IMG/VR virus record: IMGVR_UViG_3300020084_000028
Location: 1-45,263 of that record
DNA length: 45,263 bases
Reading direction: 5' to 3' (one strand)
Source of the DNA: a virus
Below the pieces are notes generated by a model, which did no database searches, was not told the DNA's origin, and saw only the letters and a list, made by a program, of their open reading frames with translations. This document shows positions 8,384 through 19,700 of the stretch, piece after piece. The first letter of the stretch is position 1. Every line of letters begins with the position of its first letter. The position numbers and the translations under genes are program-made.

Positions 8384-9790
8384 CTAGTTACAGTTCCAAC
8401 GACGAAGGGCTCTGTTGATTCTTGAATCTGGGTCTCTTGCAGTTTTTGCGGAAGTTAACTTGGACTTCATGCCCTTCATTCTGCTGCAAAATGAAGAACG
8501 ACGTTTTGCTCTTTTACCAGTTGGTTTTTTCTCAGTAACTGCCGTTTTTAATTTAGATTTGGGATTTTCACGGCGATATGCATCTACTGCTGCTTTACTC
8601 ATACCATCAGTTTTATCTTTACGATTGACTGATTGCCAATCTTCGTCAACTTCAACTTCTTCTCCCATTGGTTTTACATAATTCTTATTTGGGCCTGGTT
8701 TACCAAGATTTCCACCATAATATCCAACCCTAACAATCGGAGCATCAATTGCGGAGTAGTTACTTGCAATATCGGTTAAACCAAAAGTAATAACTTTGCC
8801 ACCAGGATAAATCTTTTCGACTTCTCTCTGAACATCTTTTTTAGATGGCATTTTTGCTTGGGGGAAGAATAATGTAAGTTGTTGTGATCTACCTCTCCAC
8901 ATTACAATTGCAGCAATCAAATTACCATATTCTGAAGGAAGTCTTACTGCCTCATCAATTTCATACTCTTCATTTTTAGCAGACATATAATTGGCAACTG
9001 CATCCATATAATCAGTTGCAAGAGTTACTTTGGATTGTACCCATGCAGGAATCTGCATTTTAGGATCTTTGATAACTTCTCTCATTCTCTTGCAATGCAT
9101 TTCAAGTTGATTGAGTTGATTGAGAATCATTGACCCCTCATCATCCAATTCTTTACCCATAGCAACATCAATATGATTTTCAACATTTAATGTTTTTGGA
9201 TAACCTTTTTGTCCTGGTTTTTTGCGTGGTTTTCCTGCTTCTCTGCGAGCATGGATATTATCCCATAAACCCATTTTCTCATCCACTACATCTTGTGGTT
9301 TAATTAAATCAATAAATTCAACAAACTTATTACCAAACATATCTTCAATAGTTACACTCTCTTCTTTAACCGAACAATCTTTTGTCCCATGAACAGGACA
9401 GTTATTTCCTTTTTTAGTATGATTACAGGTAGTCTGCTCAGCAACTGGTTTACCAATTCCAACCTCAGTTCTTTTAGTCCCCATTGGTTGACCATCAATC
9501 TTAAATCCTGAAGGAATCTTTTTACACTGTCTATCAGTGTTGCACCAATAGTGCCCTTTACCACACATTTCTTCACCAAGAACGATTTCCGCTAATGATG
9601 GTTCATATCCAGCATGAATGTCCGTAATATTTTTATCACCTGCCCTTACTTTTGGCATACTAGGACCCTTTGTTTTACTTTGGGCTGCCCTTCTCTCACC
9701 TGGAGTTGCGCCCTGTTTTGCAAGAGCCCTTATTTTTGCAGCTTTTTGACCAGATCTAATATCATCGGGTTCTATAGTAAAACTTGCCAT
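8384..9790 (-). CDS. Mosaic cysteine-containing protein between gp16 and gp17, 468 aa
   Basis: No named T4 counterpart. The protein looks assembled from modules. Residues about 60-140 hold two possible zinc knuckles (C76, C83, C89; C122, C131, C139, with nearby histidines). Around 165-200 lies a basic stretch (GLWDNIHARREAGKPRKKPG) of a type I recall from several cyanophage structural or prohead-linked proteins. Residues about 205-285 are a helical domain that looks conserved (HIDVAMGKELDDEGSM). The C-terminus is very basic and ends in a Cys/Arg-rich tail (SSFCSRMKGMKSKLTSA). I use the ATG at 9790; a GTG at 9802 would add four residues. Its place between the two terminase genes suggests a capsid, packaging or DNA-binding role, but this is inference. 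Confidence 0.8.
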   Translation of the reverse strand: MASFTIEPDDIRSGQKAAKIRALAKQGATPGERRAAQSKTKGPSMPKVRAGDKNITDIHAGYEPSLAEIVLGEEMCGKGHYWCNTDRQCKKIPSGFKIDGQPMGTKRTEVGIGKPVAEQTTCNHTKKGNNCPVHGTKDCSVKEESVTIEDMFGNKFVEFIDLIKPQDVVDEKMGLWDNIHARREAGKPRKKPGQKGYPKTLNVENHIDVAMGKELDDEGSMILNQLNQLEMHCKRMREVIKDPKMQIPAWVQSKVTLATDYMDAVANYMSAKNEEYEIDEAVRLPSEYGNLIAAIVMWRGRSQQLTLFFPQAKMPSKKDVQREVEKIYPGGKVITFGLTDIASNYSAIDAPIVRVGYYGGNLGKPGPNKNYVKPMGEEVEVDEDWQSVNRKDKTDGMSKAAVDAYRRENPKSKLKTAVTEKKPTGKRAKRRSSFCSRMKGMKSKLTSAKTARDPDSRINRALRRWNCN

Positions 9791-9808
9791 TTCTACAAAC
9801 ACTTTTTT

Positions 9809-10240
9809 CTATTTATCTGGAAGATCATTTCCCTTTTGTTTCTTTAAAAATTTTGATAATTCATCAGTAGATCCAAAAAACACCGCATTATTAGTAACAT
9901 TTGTTGTTCCTTTTCTACTAGAATTATCATCATCAAGGTCTTTTAATTTTTTCTGGAGGTCTAATAATTTATCCGTGGCATCCGCAACATTTTTTATAAG
10001 TTGCCCAACAACTTCATATGCTCTTGGTTGTCCACCATCAATTGCTAATTCTAAAGCACTGTCTAGTGCCTCTTGACCCTTTTCTATAATGGAATATAAA
10101 TTACCTCTAGTATATTCATAATCTTTAGTTACATCAAAATCATCACTCTTAATATCTTTAGATATTTCAGCAGTCTCTTTTTTTACAATTGATGAATCAA
10201 CATCAAAAGCATTACTTAGATTCTCAAATTTATCTTTCAT
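9809..10240 (-). CDS. 16: Terminase small subunit gp16, 143 aa
   Basis: This is the DNA-recognition and regulatory partner of gp17 in packaging. Support comes from position (between gp15 and gp17, as in T4), length near T4 gp16 (164 aa) and the helical core GNLYSIIEKGQEALDSALEL followed by a coiled-coil segment (about residues 80-108, LIKNVADATDKLLDLQKKLK). T4-type small terminases oligomerise through such a central coiled coil. I take the ATG at 10240 (MKDKFENLS), which lies just after the gp15 stop. The longer frame from 10276 would overlap gp15 by 32 bases and shows no matching conserved N-terminus. The C-terminus (STDELSKFLKKQK) is a plausible gp17-contact helix. Confidence 0.85.
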   Translation of the reverse strand: MKDKFENLSNAFDVDSSIVKKETAEISKDIKSDDFDVTKDYEYTRGNLYSIIEKGQEALDSALELAIDGGQPRAYEVVGQLIKNVADATDKLLDLQKKLKDLDDDNSSRKGTTNVTNNAVFFGSTDELSKFLKKQKGNDLPDK

Positions 10241-10244
10241 AATA

Positions 10245-11234
10245 TTATCCACCGAATCCAAAATCATCACCAGCAATAATTAATGAATTATCTGCTGAAG
10301 AAATTAAATAGATACCACTTCCACCAACGTGCTCAACGTTGTCTGTTTTATAAGCACCTCTTGTTACAGTTAAAGTATTATTATTTTTTGATCTCACATA
10401 TATTGTTTCATCATCAATTGTAATGTAAGATTTTTCTGGAATATTTGACGCATTATTTACTTCAAGAATTGCTAGTGTATCTGTAATATCAGTTGCTAAG
10501 TTTGTCACTAAATTTCCTGCATAACTTCTTGTAGCAATTGGTTCTTTGTAGATTAAACCTCTTGATGCTGTAGTACTGTACTCTCCACCAACAAGACCAA
10601 TAGAAACTTTTTTGATGATGTCCTTTGAAGAATCTGGAACTGGACCAAACAAATAAGTTTTAGCAACAAATTTTAAAGTATAAAGTAAAACTCTTCTTGA
10701 ATTGTAATCACCATCATAATTATCTTGGAAGGATACATTTTCTAAAGATATTGGAATATCTCTTTTTTCACCTATAGACTCAACAAGATCAATTGTAAGA
10801 GTAAAATTTGGTTGAAAGTATGGAAGAATTTGTTCAATAATTTGAAGTGCATCATCATTCAAAAGAGTCATGATTGACAATTCAAATTCCATATTATATG
10901 GAACTGGAAAATACATTCTACGTATTTCTTTGCCATCATTTTTTAAACTAGTTGTAAAAGCTTGTGTTGCTGCTAGTTTTCTAGTATTATCATATGATAT
11001 CCCAGTAAATTCAAAAGACATCCTGGGTAAACTAATCTGTACTGGTTTGTTTAAATCTGGTTCTTGCTCAATTCTTGCTAAGAATTTTTGAGTTGGTCCA
11101 TAAGCTAAAGGGACTTGTATTACTTCAGAAGGATCATTACCAGAACCATCTCTTTTTATGGTAATGCCATTAAAAAGTGTTCCAAATGCAATAACAGTCT
11201 TTCTGAAGACTTGGTGATAAAAATGATCAAACAT
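10245..11234 (-). CDS. 15: Tail sheath stabiliser / tail terminator gp15 with added C-terminal module, 329 aa
   Basis: This is the hexameric cap at the top of the tail that stops sheath and tube growth and binds the neck. The N-terminus (MFDHFYHQVFRKTVIAFGTLF) lines up with the MF..FY...FR start of T4 gp15, and LPRMSFEFTGISYD is a further conserved stretch. The domain ends near residue 205. Beyond it are about 120 extra residues compared with T4 gp15 (272 aa). Residues 255-312 form a DDETIYV...LTVTRGAYKT...H..GSGI module that is also seen in the gp7-like and DUF4815 proteins. A good Shine-Dalgarno sequence (AAAGGAG) precedes the ATG, overlapping the region just after the gp14 stop. Confidence 0.92.
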   Translation of the reverse strand: MFDHFYHQVFRKTVIAFGTLFNGITIKRDGSGNDPSEVIQVPLAYGPTQKFLARIEQEPDLNKPVQISLPRMSFEFTGISYDNTRKLAATQAFTTSLKNDGKEIRRMYFPVPYNMEFELSIMTLLNDDALQIIEQILPYFQPNFTLTIDLVESIGEKRDIPISLENVSFQDNYDGDYNSRRVLLYTLKFVAKTYLFGPVPDSSKDIIKKVSIGLVGGEYSTTASRGLIYKEPIATRSYAGNLVTNLATDITDTLAILEVNNASNIPEKSYITIDDETIYVRSKNNNTLTVTRGAYKTDNVEHVGGSGIYLISSADNSLIIAGDDFGFGG

Positions 11235-11250
11235 TGTTTACAATTCTCCT

Positions 11251-12651
11251 TTATGGAATCCCAAATGGATTTGTTTCACTAAAATCTATTATTTGGTCTG
11301 CTTCAATTTCAATGTCTTGATTTTGAGCAAATTTGTCTTCGGGAATATTATTCTTATTTAGAATCTTAACTGCATATGCTGCTCCACTAAACTGACCAAT
11401 TATTGCTTCTCCTGCAATAAAGTCCCCTAAAATATTACCAAGTTTTAGAACCTGATTGACAGCATCCCAAGATTTTACTTTTGCCCTAGCACTACTTGCA
11501 GCACCAATTACACTTTCATTGAATACATATGTGCCATATCCAACGGTTTGTTGTGGTCCAGCAATTATAATAGTTGGAGCACTTTCGTAGTAACCACCAG
11601 CATCTTCAAGAATAATTGCAGTAACTGTGCCAGCAGTAGATACAACTGCTCTACCAACAGCATTTATAGTAGTGCTTCCAATTCCAGATTTTACAAAACT
11701 TACAGTTGGAATACCAATATACCCACTACCACCACTTGTGATAGTGATAATGCCTACTGCTTGACTTGATATTGATGCTGTTGCATATGCTCCCTTCCCT
11801 CCACCACCAATAAAGGTTACTCTTGGTGCTACAGTATAACCAAATCCAGGATTGGTAATATTAACTGCTTGGACTCTTGATAAATCTGGACTGGTATCGC
11901 AGAAATCTACTATGCCCCTAATCATTGATGCGATGCCTACAGCAGTTAATCCACCAGAAGGTGCTGATGTGATAGCAACTCTAGGAGCAGAAGTATAACC
12001 AGATCCACGTCTGGATACGGTAATTTTCCTTACTGATCCATTTCTCAAACTTGTAATTGCAGTTGCAGTTGATCCAAGACCAACCATATTGAAAGTTTGG
12101 ATATATCCTTCATCCTTAACGTTATCATCAATTTCAAGAATTCCAGTATTAATTTCTTCATCATTGTAGGCATATAATTCACATCTTAACTCATAAACGT
12201 AATTTTTTTGTAGTTGATAAAATGGTTTTTCATGCTCTACATATTTAATTTCAAACAAACGATCACCTAAAGGAAAATATATTAAATCACCTTCTTTAGG
12301 TCTACTTGTTAATTTTGATTTATCTCTTACTTCTATAAATGGTCTAACCGCAACTTCATAACGTTCTTGTGATATTACTAAAGTTAAATCATCAACTTCT
12401 TGGACTCCAAATTTAGATAGTAATGTTCCAGCACCACTATATCCGTCATAAGTATCTACATATGCCTCTATGGGAATAGCATCTCTAAATTGTGATCTAG
12501 AGACTTCCTCCATGATAGTTTTTTCATTTACAAAAATTCTGGGAATATAATATATTTCAACCCCGAACATTTTTAAATGCTCATTTACTAAATCCTGGAT
12601 TAAACTTTGTTCCCCAGAAGATCCATGTAGAAAGAAAGGATTTAATGCCAT
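11251..12651 (-). CDS. 14: Neck protein gp14 with tandem GxGY insertion, 466 aa
   Basis: This is a neck protein that, with gp13, seals the portal after packaging and joins head to tail. The N-terminal 170 residues (LNPFFLHGSSGEQSLIQDLV, then YEVAVRPFIEVRDK and a Tyr-rich strand) and the C-terminal end (IEADQIIDFSETNPFGIP) are the gp14 core. T4 gp14 is only 256 aa. The excess is a block at about residues 195-370 with four repeats centred on GSGYTSAP (217), GFGYTVAP (269), GSGYIGIP (308) and GGYYESAP (352), spaced 39-52 residues apart. A related repeat is found in four other virion proteins here. The insertion probably loops out of the neck. The start overlaps the end of the gp13 region with only a few bases between. 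Confidence 0.93.
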   Translation of the reverse strand: MALNPFFLHGSSGEQSLIQDLVNEHLKMFGVEIYYIPRIFVNEKTIMEEVSRSQFRDAIPIEAYVDTYDGYSGAGTLLSKFGVQEVDDLTLVISQERYEVAVRPFIEVRDKSKLTSRPKEGDLIYFPLGDRLFEIKYVEHEKPFYQLQKNYVYELRCELYAYNDEEINTGILEIDDNVKDEGYIQTFNMVGLGSTATAITSLRNGSVRKITVSRRGSGYTSAPRVAITSAPSGGLTAVGIASMIRGIVDFCDTSPDLSRVQAVNITNPGFGYTVAPRVTFIGGGGKGAYATASISSQAVGIITITSGGSGYIGIPTVSFVKSGIGSTTINAVGRAVVSTAGTVTAIILEDAGGYYESAPTIIIAGPQQTVGYGTYVFNESVIGAASSARAKVKSWDAVNQVLKLGNILGDFIAGEAIIGQFSGAAYAVKILNKNNIPEDKFAQNQDIEIEADQIIDFSETNPFGIP

Positions 12652-12655
12652 ATGA

Positions 12656-13495
12656 TTAACCTATCATATCTAATGGTGGCAATTCGTATGTAGATGACAT
12701 CTTTGATATAATCTCACTTAATTCTTTTTCACCATCATCATAAATTTGCCTTCCATTTAATTCCACTCCACCAGGCAACTTAACACCTTGGAATTTAATT
12801 AAATTTTGCCCCCACTGTTTTTTAATCAATGCTGTTAAATATGGCTTTAAAAATGAATCATTCCAAATTCTTGGTGATTCTGTAGGATCTAAAATTCTAT
12901 AACAATCAATAATCAAAAACTGTCCTGGTGTAAGAGCAGACCAATCTACATCAAGATACAACCTATCTTGTCTTTGATTAAATCTAATCTGTTTTTGTGT
13001 AGTTAATAAAAAGTCAATATCTTCCAAATATCTTTTGACCATTGAATATGTTAGTAATTCAACAGAACCCCAATAGTAAATATCATTTAAAAATAACTGA
13101 TATTTAATACTAAACATTCCACTTGAAATTGAATTTGAACCTTCAAAACTTAACACCTTATTGACACCAATTACATGTGGTGGTATTTGAAGATAGTTGC
13201 TAGTTTCAAAATAATTAAATGTCTTTGCAACGCCAACAATATTAGTTGTTGTTGAAGTTACTGCTATACCAGGACCACCAAATTTAGCTCTTCCTCTATC
13301 AATATCTTCCTGGGTTACTTGATACTTTAAATATGTCTGCGTTACCCCATCAAAATGTCTCTCATAAAAAAACTGCAGAGCATCATCAACCAAATCTTCA
13401 ATTTGCTCATCGGCAACATTTATTTCAAGGACTGGATATCCAAGTTTTCTTTTACAGTAATCTATAAGTTCTTGTCTAGATGTTGGTTGAGCCAT
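12656..13495 (-). CDS. 13: Neck protein gp13, 279 aa
   Basis: This protein completes filled heads together with gp14 and forms the ring below the portal. The N-terminus (SRQELIDYCKRKLGYPVLEI) followed by VADEQIEDLVDDALQFFYER is the typical gp13 opening, and LYLDVDWSALTPGQFLIIDCYR with KPYLTALIKKQWGQNL are further conserved parts. The length is close to T4 gp13 (309 aa), with no inserted repeat module, in contrast with its partner gp14. It is followed 4 bases later by gp14, so the two are very likely co-translated in matched amounts. AAAGG stands about nine bases before the ATG as a ribosome site. Confidence 0.95.
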   Translation of the reverse strand: MAQPTSRQELIDYCKRKLGYPVLEINVADEQIEDLVDDALQFFYERHFDGVTQTYLKYQVTQEDIDRGRAKFGGPGIAVTSTTTNIVGVAKTFNYFETSNYLQIPPHVIGVNKVLSFEGSNSISSGMFSIKYQLFLNDIYYWGSVELLTYSMVKRYLEDIDFLLTTQKQIRFNQRQDRLYLDVDWSALTPGQFLIIDCYRILDPTESPRIWNDSFLKPYLTALIKKQWGQNLIKFQGVKLPGGVELNGRQIYDDGEKELSEIISKMSSTYELPPLDMIG

Positions 13496-13517
13496 GCTTG
13501 AGTACCTTTATTGATTA

Positions 13518-13754
13518 TTATTTTAATAATGCCTTCAATAAATCTTTGATTTCATTAATATCATTTTTTAGTGAGGATAAATCAGACTCAATTTGATCTA
13601 TCCTCATCTTTTCCAAAGATTTTGTTTTTTTCAAAGATTTATAATGATCATATCCTTTTTTATCGGTGTTGATAATTGCATTGCTGCGTGTATCTCTTAC
13701 GAGATTGCTATGATTTTCAACTTTTACATGATAGTTATGATAGGTATCGTTCAT
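13518..13754 (-). CDS. Small coiled-coil protein next to gp13, 78 aa
   Basis: No named function. The N-terminal 45 residues are polar and appear specific (NYHVKVENHSNLVRDTRSNA). From about residue 50 to the end a heptad pattern (IDQIESDLSSLKNDINEIKD) predicts a coiled coil. I chose the ATG at 13754 because it follows the stop of the DUF4815 gene as TGATATG; an ATG at 13769 lies inside that gene. In T4 this place, just before gp13, is taken by the fibritin gene wac, a coiled-coil trimer. The present protein is far too short to be fibritin but could be a small coiled-coil neck or fibre accessory. That link is speculation from position and fold. Confidence 0.8.
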   Translation of the reverse strand: MNDTYHNYHVKVENHSNLVRDTRSNAIINTDKKGYDHYKSLKKTKSLEKMRIDQIESDLSSLKNDINEIKDLLKALLK

Positions 13755-13755
13755 A

Positions 13756-16700
13756 TCAAGCAAGCGCAATTACTCTCAAATCTTTGATTCTTGGTGGATA
13801 TGCTTGGTTTGTTGAAGAACCAACTATCTTAATACTAAAATATCTAAACTCTGGTAAGGAATCAATGCTAAATTCATAATCTCTAAATACCAGATTTGCA
13901 GACTCTGCAGATAAAATATCTGTTTTAGGGACATTTTTATCTGGTTTACCATTATTTTGACTTGGGTTAACAATGTTCCCATTAATATCAAGATTTTCAT
14001 ATCCTGGGAAAGGATAGTAAATTGGTTCAGCAGATGGATCATTACTAATTGAATAGAATACACGTACATCACTAAAAGTGTTTACATATGCTGCAAATAT
14101 AACTTTTAAAGAAGTAGCTGCGTTTTCTAATTCAACTGGTTGATTAGCATAGATAAACGCTGATGGGTCATCATTAATTGAAGAAACCCTAGGATCACTA
14201 ATATAATCTGATATTGGACTATCAATTCTATTGGATACTAAAATCATTCCAACTCTATCAAGATCGATCACAGGAGAAATTTTTGAATTGGATGTTGCTA
14301 GTGTAAACGTTAATTCCATGGATTTATTTCCAGGGAAGTTTGTTGTTTGTTCCAATTCATTCACCCTAGAGGCGATTATTCTAGGTTCTGGTAAATAAGT
14401 ATCTTCTGTTAAGTTAATTGGGGTTGCCTCTGTTTCAACGAATGAAATTTCCTCACCATCAACACTTGTTCCTGTAATACCTTTTAGAGTTGCTTTTACA
14501 GAGGTTCCAGGTAGAACCATTGTTTGAACAATTGGGTTTACAGTTTCATATTGAATATTTTGTGTTGCTAAGATAGAATCTCCACCACTTGATTTTGATG
14601 CATTTATATAAAGTTTAGGGAATCCAGAAATAGAAGATCTGTCTATACCATTTTCACTAGTATTAACTCTGATGTAATAACTATCAAGATCAATAGGTCT
14701 TTCAACCAAAGCATCCTGTAAATAGTGAAGTCTGTTAATTCTTCTTAAAGAAATTCCATTATTTTCATATTTTTGAATGGTAGTTCTATTTGGATAACTG
14801 AATGCACCAGTGCCTTCAACTGATCTAGTAATTCCAATTAATTGACCATTAGCAATGCCAGTATATGAAATAATTTCGTTGTCTAAAAGTGCATATCCTG
14901 GATTTGTTGCTCCAATAGATACATTTTCAAATACTTCAAACCCAGTTGTATTTGCAATACTAATAGGACCAGAATCTGAATTATTATAATCTGCTGTTAA
15001 TATAGTTGATTTAACATCTCCTTTGACACCACTGATTCTTACAACGTTTGTTGTAGAATGCATAGCATGATTTTTATGATTTACTTTAATATGTAAACCA
15101 TCTTCAGATAAAGATGCTAATTCAAAATCATTAACAACTGAATTTGTTCCAGTAGCATTAAGTATAGTTGTTATTCCACTCGATGCACTTACAAACTGAA
15201 GTGGTTTGGCGGCATTAATTTCAAATTCTCCTTGTACATTGTCAAGTATTAACTGGTTAACACCAACGACACTTGATAGTGACAATTGAAGATTTCTTCC
15301 TAAAGAATTATTTCCAATTGATGGAACTGCTAAAACGTCTCCAATTTGGTATCCATATCCACCAGTTCTAATTGTTGCTGCAAGAGCGACGCCATTTACT
15401 CCACTTGCTTGTCCAATGGTAATATCTGCAGTAGCATTTTTACCATTACCACTAAAAGAACTTAAAGGTACATCATTGAATGTAAATGATGTGCCATTTG
15501 ATGGAGTATAACCAATACCAGCATTAACAATAACTAATGACCCTGATGCAGAGCCACCAACACCAACATAGTCACCTCTAGCACTTGTATTCTTTTGAAT
15601 AACAGTATTACCAATGACTAATGAAGATGTATTGATAATATCACCTGTGCTAATAATTAATTTTTTGGCATCAAATTCTAAAGCATCCTTCACTAAGGTT
15701 GCAATTTGCCTATTACCTGTATTTAATTCTGGGTTATAGAATGATACTGTTCCAGAATCAGCAAGGAATCCAGCAGAAAAAAGATTAAATTTCAAATCTT
15801 CATACTGGCTTGGTGTCCAAGTAGAACCATTTTGTGATTTGAATAAAGATCCCAAATATGGTTGTGCAGATACAATAACCTGTCTTGATTCTGGTTGCAG
15901 TAATGTAGAAATATCAGTTTCACCCATTCTGGAAATCCAAACAGTGTACTCGTTTGAATTTGATAGTAAGACTACAGCATGGTCGGTATTTGAATGCAGA
16001 TATACTGGGGCTGGGAATGTTATCTTTGTTGGTTGGGTTGCATCAGCGGACACAACAACATTATCAGATTCTACTATTGCTTCTCCAAAAGGATATATGT
16101 CCTCAGAAGGAACACCATTAACAATTGGACGTAACTGAACAGTTACTGGAAGTAGCGAATCTTTAGTTCTGAAATAAACCTCAATACTAGTAATAAATGC
16201 CCCACCATCATCATTAATAGTGAATGACTGTGCAAGAGGATCCTTACCACCTCTTCGTGGTGGTGGCTGTGGTGGTGGTGGTGGTGGTCGCCGTGGTGGC
16301 GGTGGTGGCGGTGGTGGCGGTGGATTTGGTGGACGTGGAGGCGGATTCCTGGGGGAAGGGAATGATGGATTTGGGCGCGGGGATGGTGCTGGCGGCGGTG
16401 GTGGTGGCGGTGGTGGGGGTAGTGGAGTAATACTTTGAGTTGTTGAATTACTTACAGTAGTAGTAGATTGAACATCTGTAGCTGGTCTACTTTCACTAGC
16501 AGCAACGACATCAAATCTTGGTTTTCTTGTAGATCTTATAGTCTCCTGCATATTATTAATGGATCCAGAAGCAAAATATGCTTCTTGTCCAGAAGTAGAA
16601 GTTAAACCACCTAAAGTACTATTCGATTGTTGTGAGGTTAATCTGAAAATTTTTGTTCCAACTTCAAAAGATGGATTTGATGGTAAGTTTGGATCTGGTA

Positions 16701-19700
16701 TAAAGAATGATCCAAGAACAGATCCTACACTATCACTGAATAATCTAATAGAAACAACTTCTGCTTCAGCAGAAGCACTCCTCAACCTCATACCTGTTCT
16801 TATAAATCCACGATATAGTGATTGGTTATTTTCCGCTAAGGTTCTAGTATCAACATTAAGTAATATACTAGAACTTGAGTAGTTTGCTGGTATTGTATAA
16901 CTTTCATCATAAGGACTTCTTAAAAATACATCTGTTGGATTTGATATTGGACCATATTTGTGATTTGATGTTGCTACTCTAAATGTAATTGATGGTGTAG
17001 AACCAGTGGTTACTGTAGTAGAACCAGTTGTCATGGTTCCAGTAACTAATTCACCTACAGAGAATGATCCACTAATCATTCTTATTTCTATTAATTTGGG
17101 AATAATAAAGTTGTTTACATCTTCACCGTCAAAAAATCCATAAAGTCTTGTATATGGTCTGAACTTTCTTCCAGTAAATTCAATATTTCTAGATCTCATG
17201 AAGGGAACTACAGAAGTGCTTACAACTCTATCACCTTCATTCGTGGTTTGAATTTGTTCAGAAACTCTTAACTGAGTACCACTTCTGTTTTCTGTACCTG
17301 TTCTTGTTGTAGTTGTAACTGTTGTAGTTTGTAATTGGTTAGTTGTTACTAATGCACTACCTGTATTTGAAGTGCTAGTTGAAGTTACAACGGTATTACT
17401 AGTTGAAGCAGTGCTAGATCCAGTCCAAGTAGCTTGCCATGCTCCCCATCTAACAGGTCCTAAACCTGTTTGTTGGTCATATCCAGCATACTCTAATTGA
17501 AGTCTAGTTTGAGTGTAGTCATCAACATCTATTCTAAGCGGTTGTAATCTAACTTGATCAACCCAAATATCAGATGATGGGAATAATTGAATATTACCAG
17601 TATAAGTTACAACTAGGTATGGAGTAACGTTTTCAACTCTGGTTGCAAATGGTTGAGTAAACTGCAAATATTCTGCATAATCTAATGTAATTAACTGACC
17701 TGTTCTTCTAATATTTGATCCAATGATATCAGTTACAAAAGCAGGGTCTGCTGTTGGACTTGCTGTAGTTCCAATTCCTAGTAGAGATTTAGAACCAACT
17801 AAAAGGTCTATGGATGTTGTGAAGTGAGATGGTCTCAATTCAAGTGTTGTTGGATCAATACTGTTAGTAATTTTACCAATTTTTAGTTGTGATCTAGTAT
17901 TGCTAAAATTGTCAACATAAATTCCAGATTTAAACCTAGTTAATCCATTTTCATCTGGAATGAATAATGATTCTGTTTTCGATTCTAAAATTGATAATGC
18001 AGTATAATACTCTAAGTTTTTAATTCTATCTTCAAGCAAGGAGATATCTTGCATTCTATAACGTTTATGTGCATTTAAACTTATTTGTAAGTTTTCTGTG
18101 CTACAAACATATGGAGGTAGATTTATTGTAGCAACTTCTAGTGAGTCTTCTAAAGCAATTGGTGGAAGTGGAGTTTCCGAAGGAACCCCTTTAATTAATT
18201 GAAATCCTCCATCTATTTTTAAAAATAGTTTATCAATTCTGGGTAGATAATGTGAATATGTAAGAATAATAGATTCATCCGAAGCTAAAATATTTTTAGC
18301 AGAGTTTGTTCCATCTTCAAAAGATCTAGACGAAAATTCAAATGGAGAAGAACTAGTAGAACTAGAATTAAATTTGCGAACCCTTGGTCTAATATCAAGT
18401 ATATCCGTTATTCTTTCATTATTTTTAATTAAAGGTAAATCGCAATAATTAAATTGATTATATGAAGATACTGTAGTAATATCTCCTTCTGTAGAATCAC
18501 TATAAGTTGCTGATTCGTATATAACTCTTAGTTTTCTTCTTGGTTCTTTTGTGTTTGGTTTTCTTACTAATCTAGAATAATCACAAATAGTTTCTCTTTG
18601 TCCAGCATCCAAAGTAAATCTTTCAATAATATTTTCATCACCAGGATCAAAGTCATTTATTGTCCCACTAATTCCACTTGTCTCAGATCTAACAGTTTCC
18701 CCAATTTCAAATCTAAGATCGTTTAAATATACTAATCCTATTGTAGAAGTTCCAACTTTTTCAATATAAAGACAAACTGCTCCACTTGTAGAACCAATTA
18801 ACTCTTCTCCAATAATGAAATCATCTACCTTACCAGTTGGACCATCAAGATTAAATAAACTTATAGATGGTAAAGTCGGATTATTCGTATCATTTGCTTC
18901 ATATACACCATAAACTTTTGTTACATCAGGTTCAAGCAAACAGATTTCCTTATCTTGAACTCGTAGACCATAACCATAACTTCCATATGTTAGACCATCA
19001 TCTAAAGTTGTAGAACCAATTCCAGAAGCAGATAATTTTGATTTATTTACAATAACAGAACCAGTTCTATTTAATGATTTTACTTTATTAGATACATTTA
19101 TTTTAGTAAGAGTTGCAATTAATCTGGCAGAACCAGCCACATTTAATCCAAATATTCTTAATTCTTTTCCACCATTACTAAATCTAAATTTATCTTCAGT
19201 AAGTTCTTCAAAACCACCAGTGGAATTTATTAAAACATATCTTTCCTCATCAAATGGTAAAAATGTTTCATTTGTTCCTGATTGTATTGTATTAGTTGCA
19301 TTGGCAGTGATAATTACATTAAATTCTTTTCTAATTGATAAAGTAGACCTAGTTAAATCTACACTAGAAATAAACTTTTTGGGAAGAGGTGTGTATAGAG
19401 TATTATCAATCGATGATCTTAAGTTTGCACCAATTAATTCAAAATCTGTTGGTGTTATATTACTAGTTGGCAGACCACCATCATTTATATTTGAAACAGT
19501 AGTTACTCCAGCAATTACTATACTATTTGCACTAATAATTGAAGAAATTCTAGCGTATGTTTTTGTATTTAAGTTTGTAAGTAGAGGATTGCTGAATGAT
19601 ACAAAATCACCCTCTTTTGCTATCAATCGAAAATCTATATTAGAACTAGTTACTGTAGATACTCCTGGAGCGGATCCAGATTTTCCAGTAATGTTTACAA

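Noticed and set aside
13518-13754. The 78-aa coiled-coil protein as fibritin (wac)
   Set aside because: Right position but far too short and without the fibritin C-terminal foldon pattern; only the coiled-coil character is kept.
16220-16438. Glycine-rich plus-strand reading frames (72 and 68 codons)
   Set aside because: They are antisense shadows of the poly-proline tract of the DUF4815 gene; composition alone explains them.
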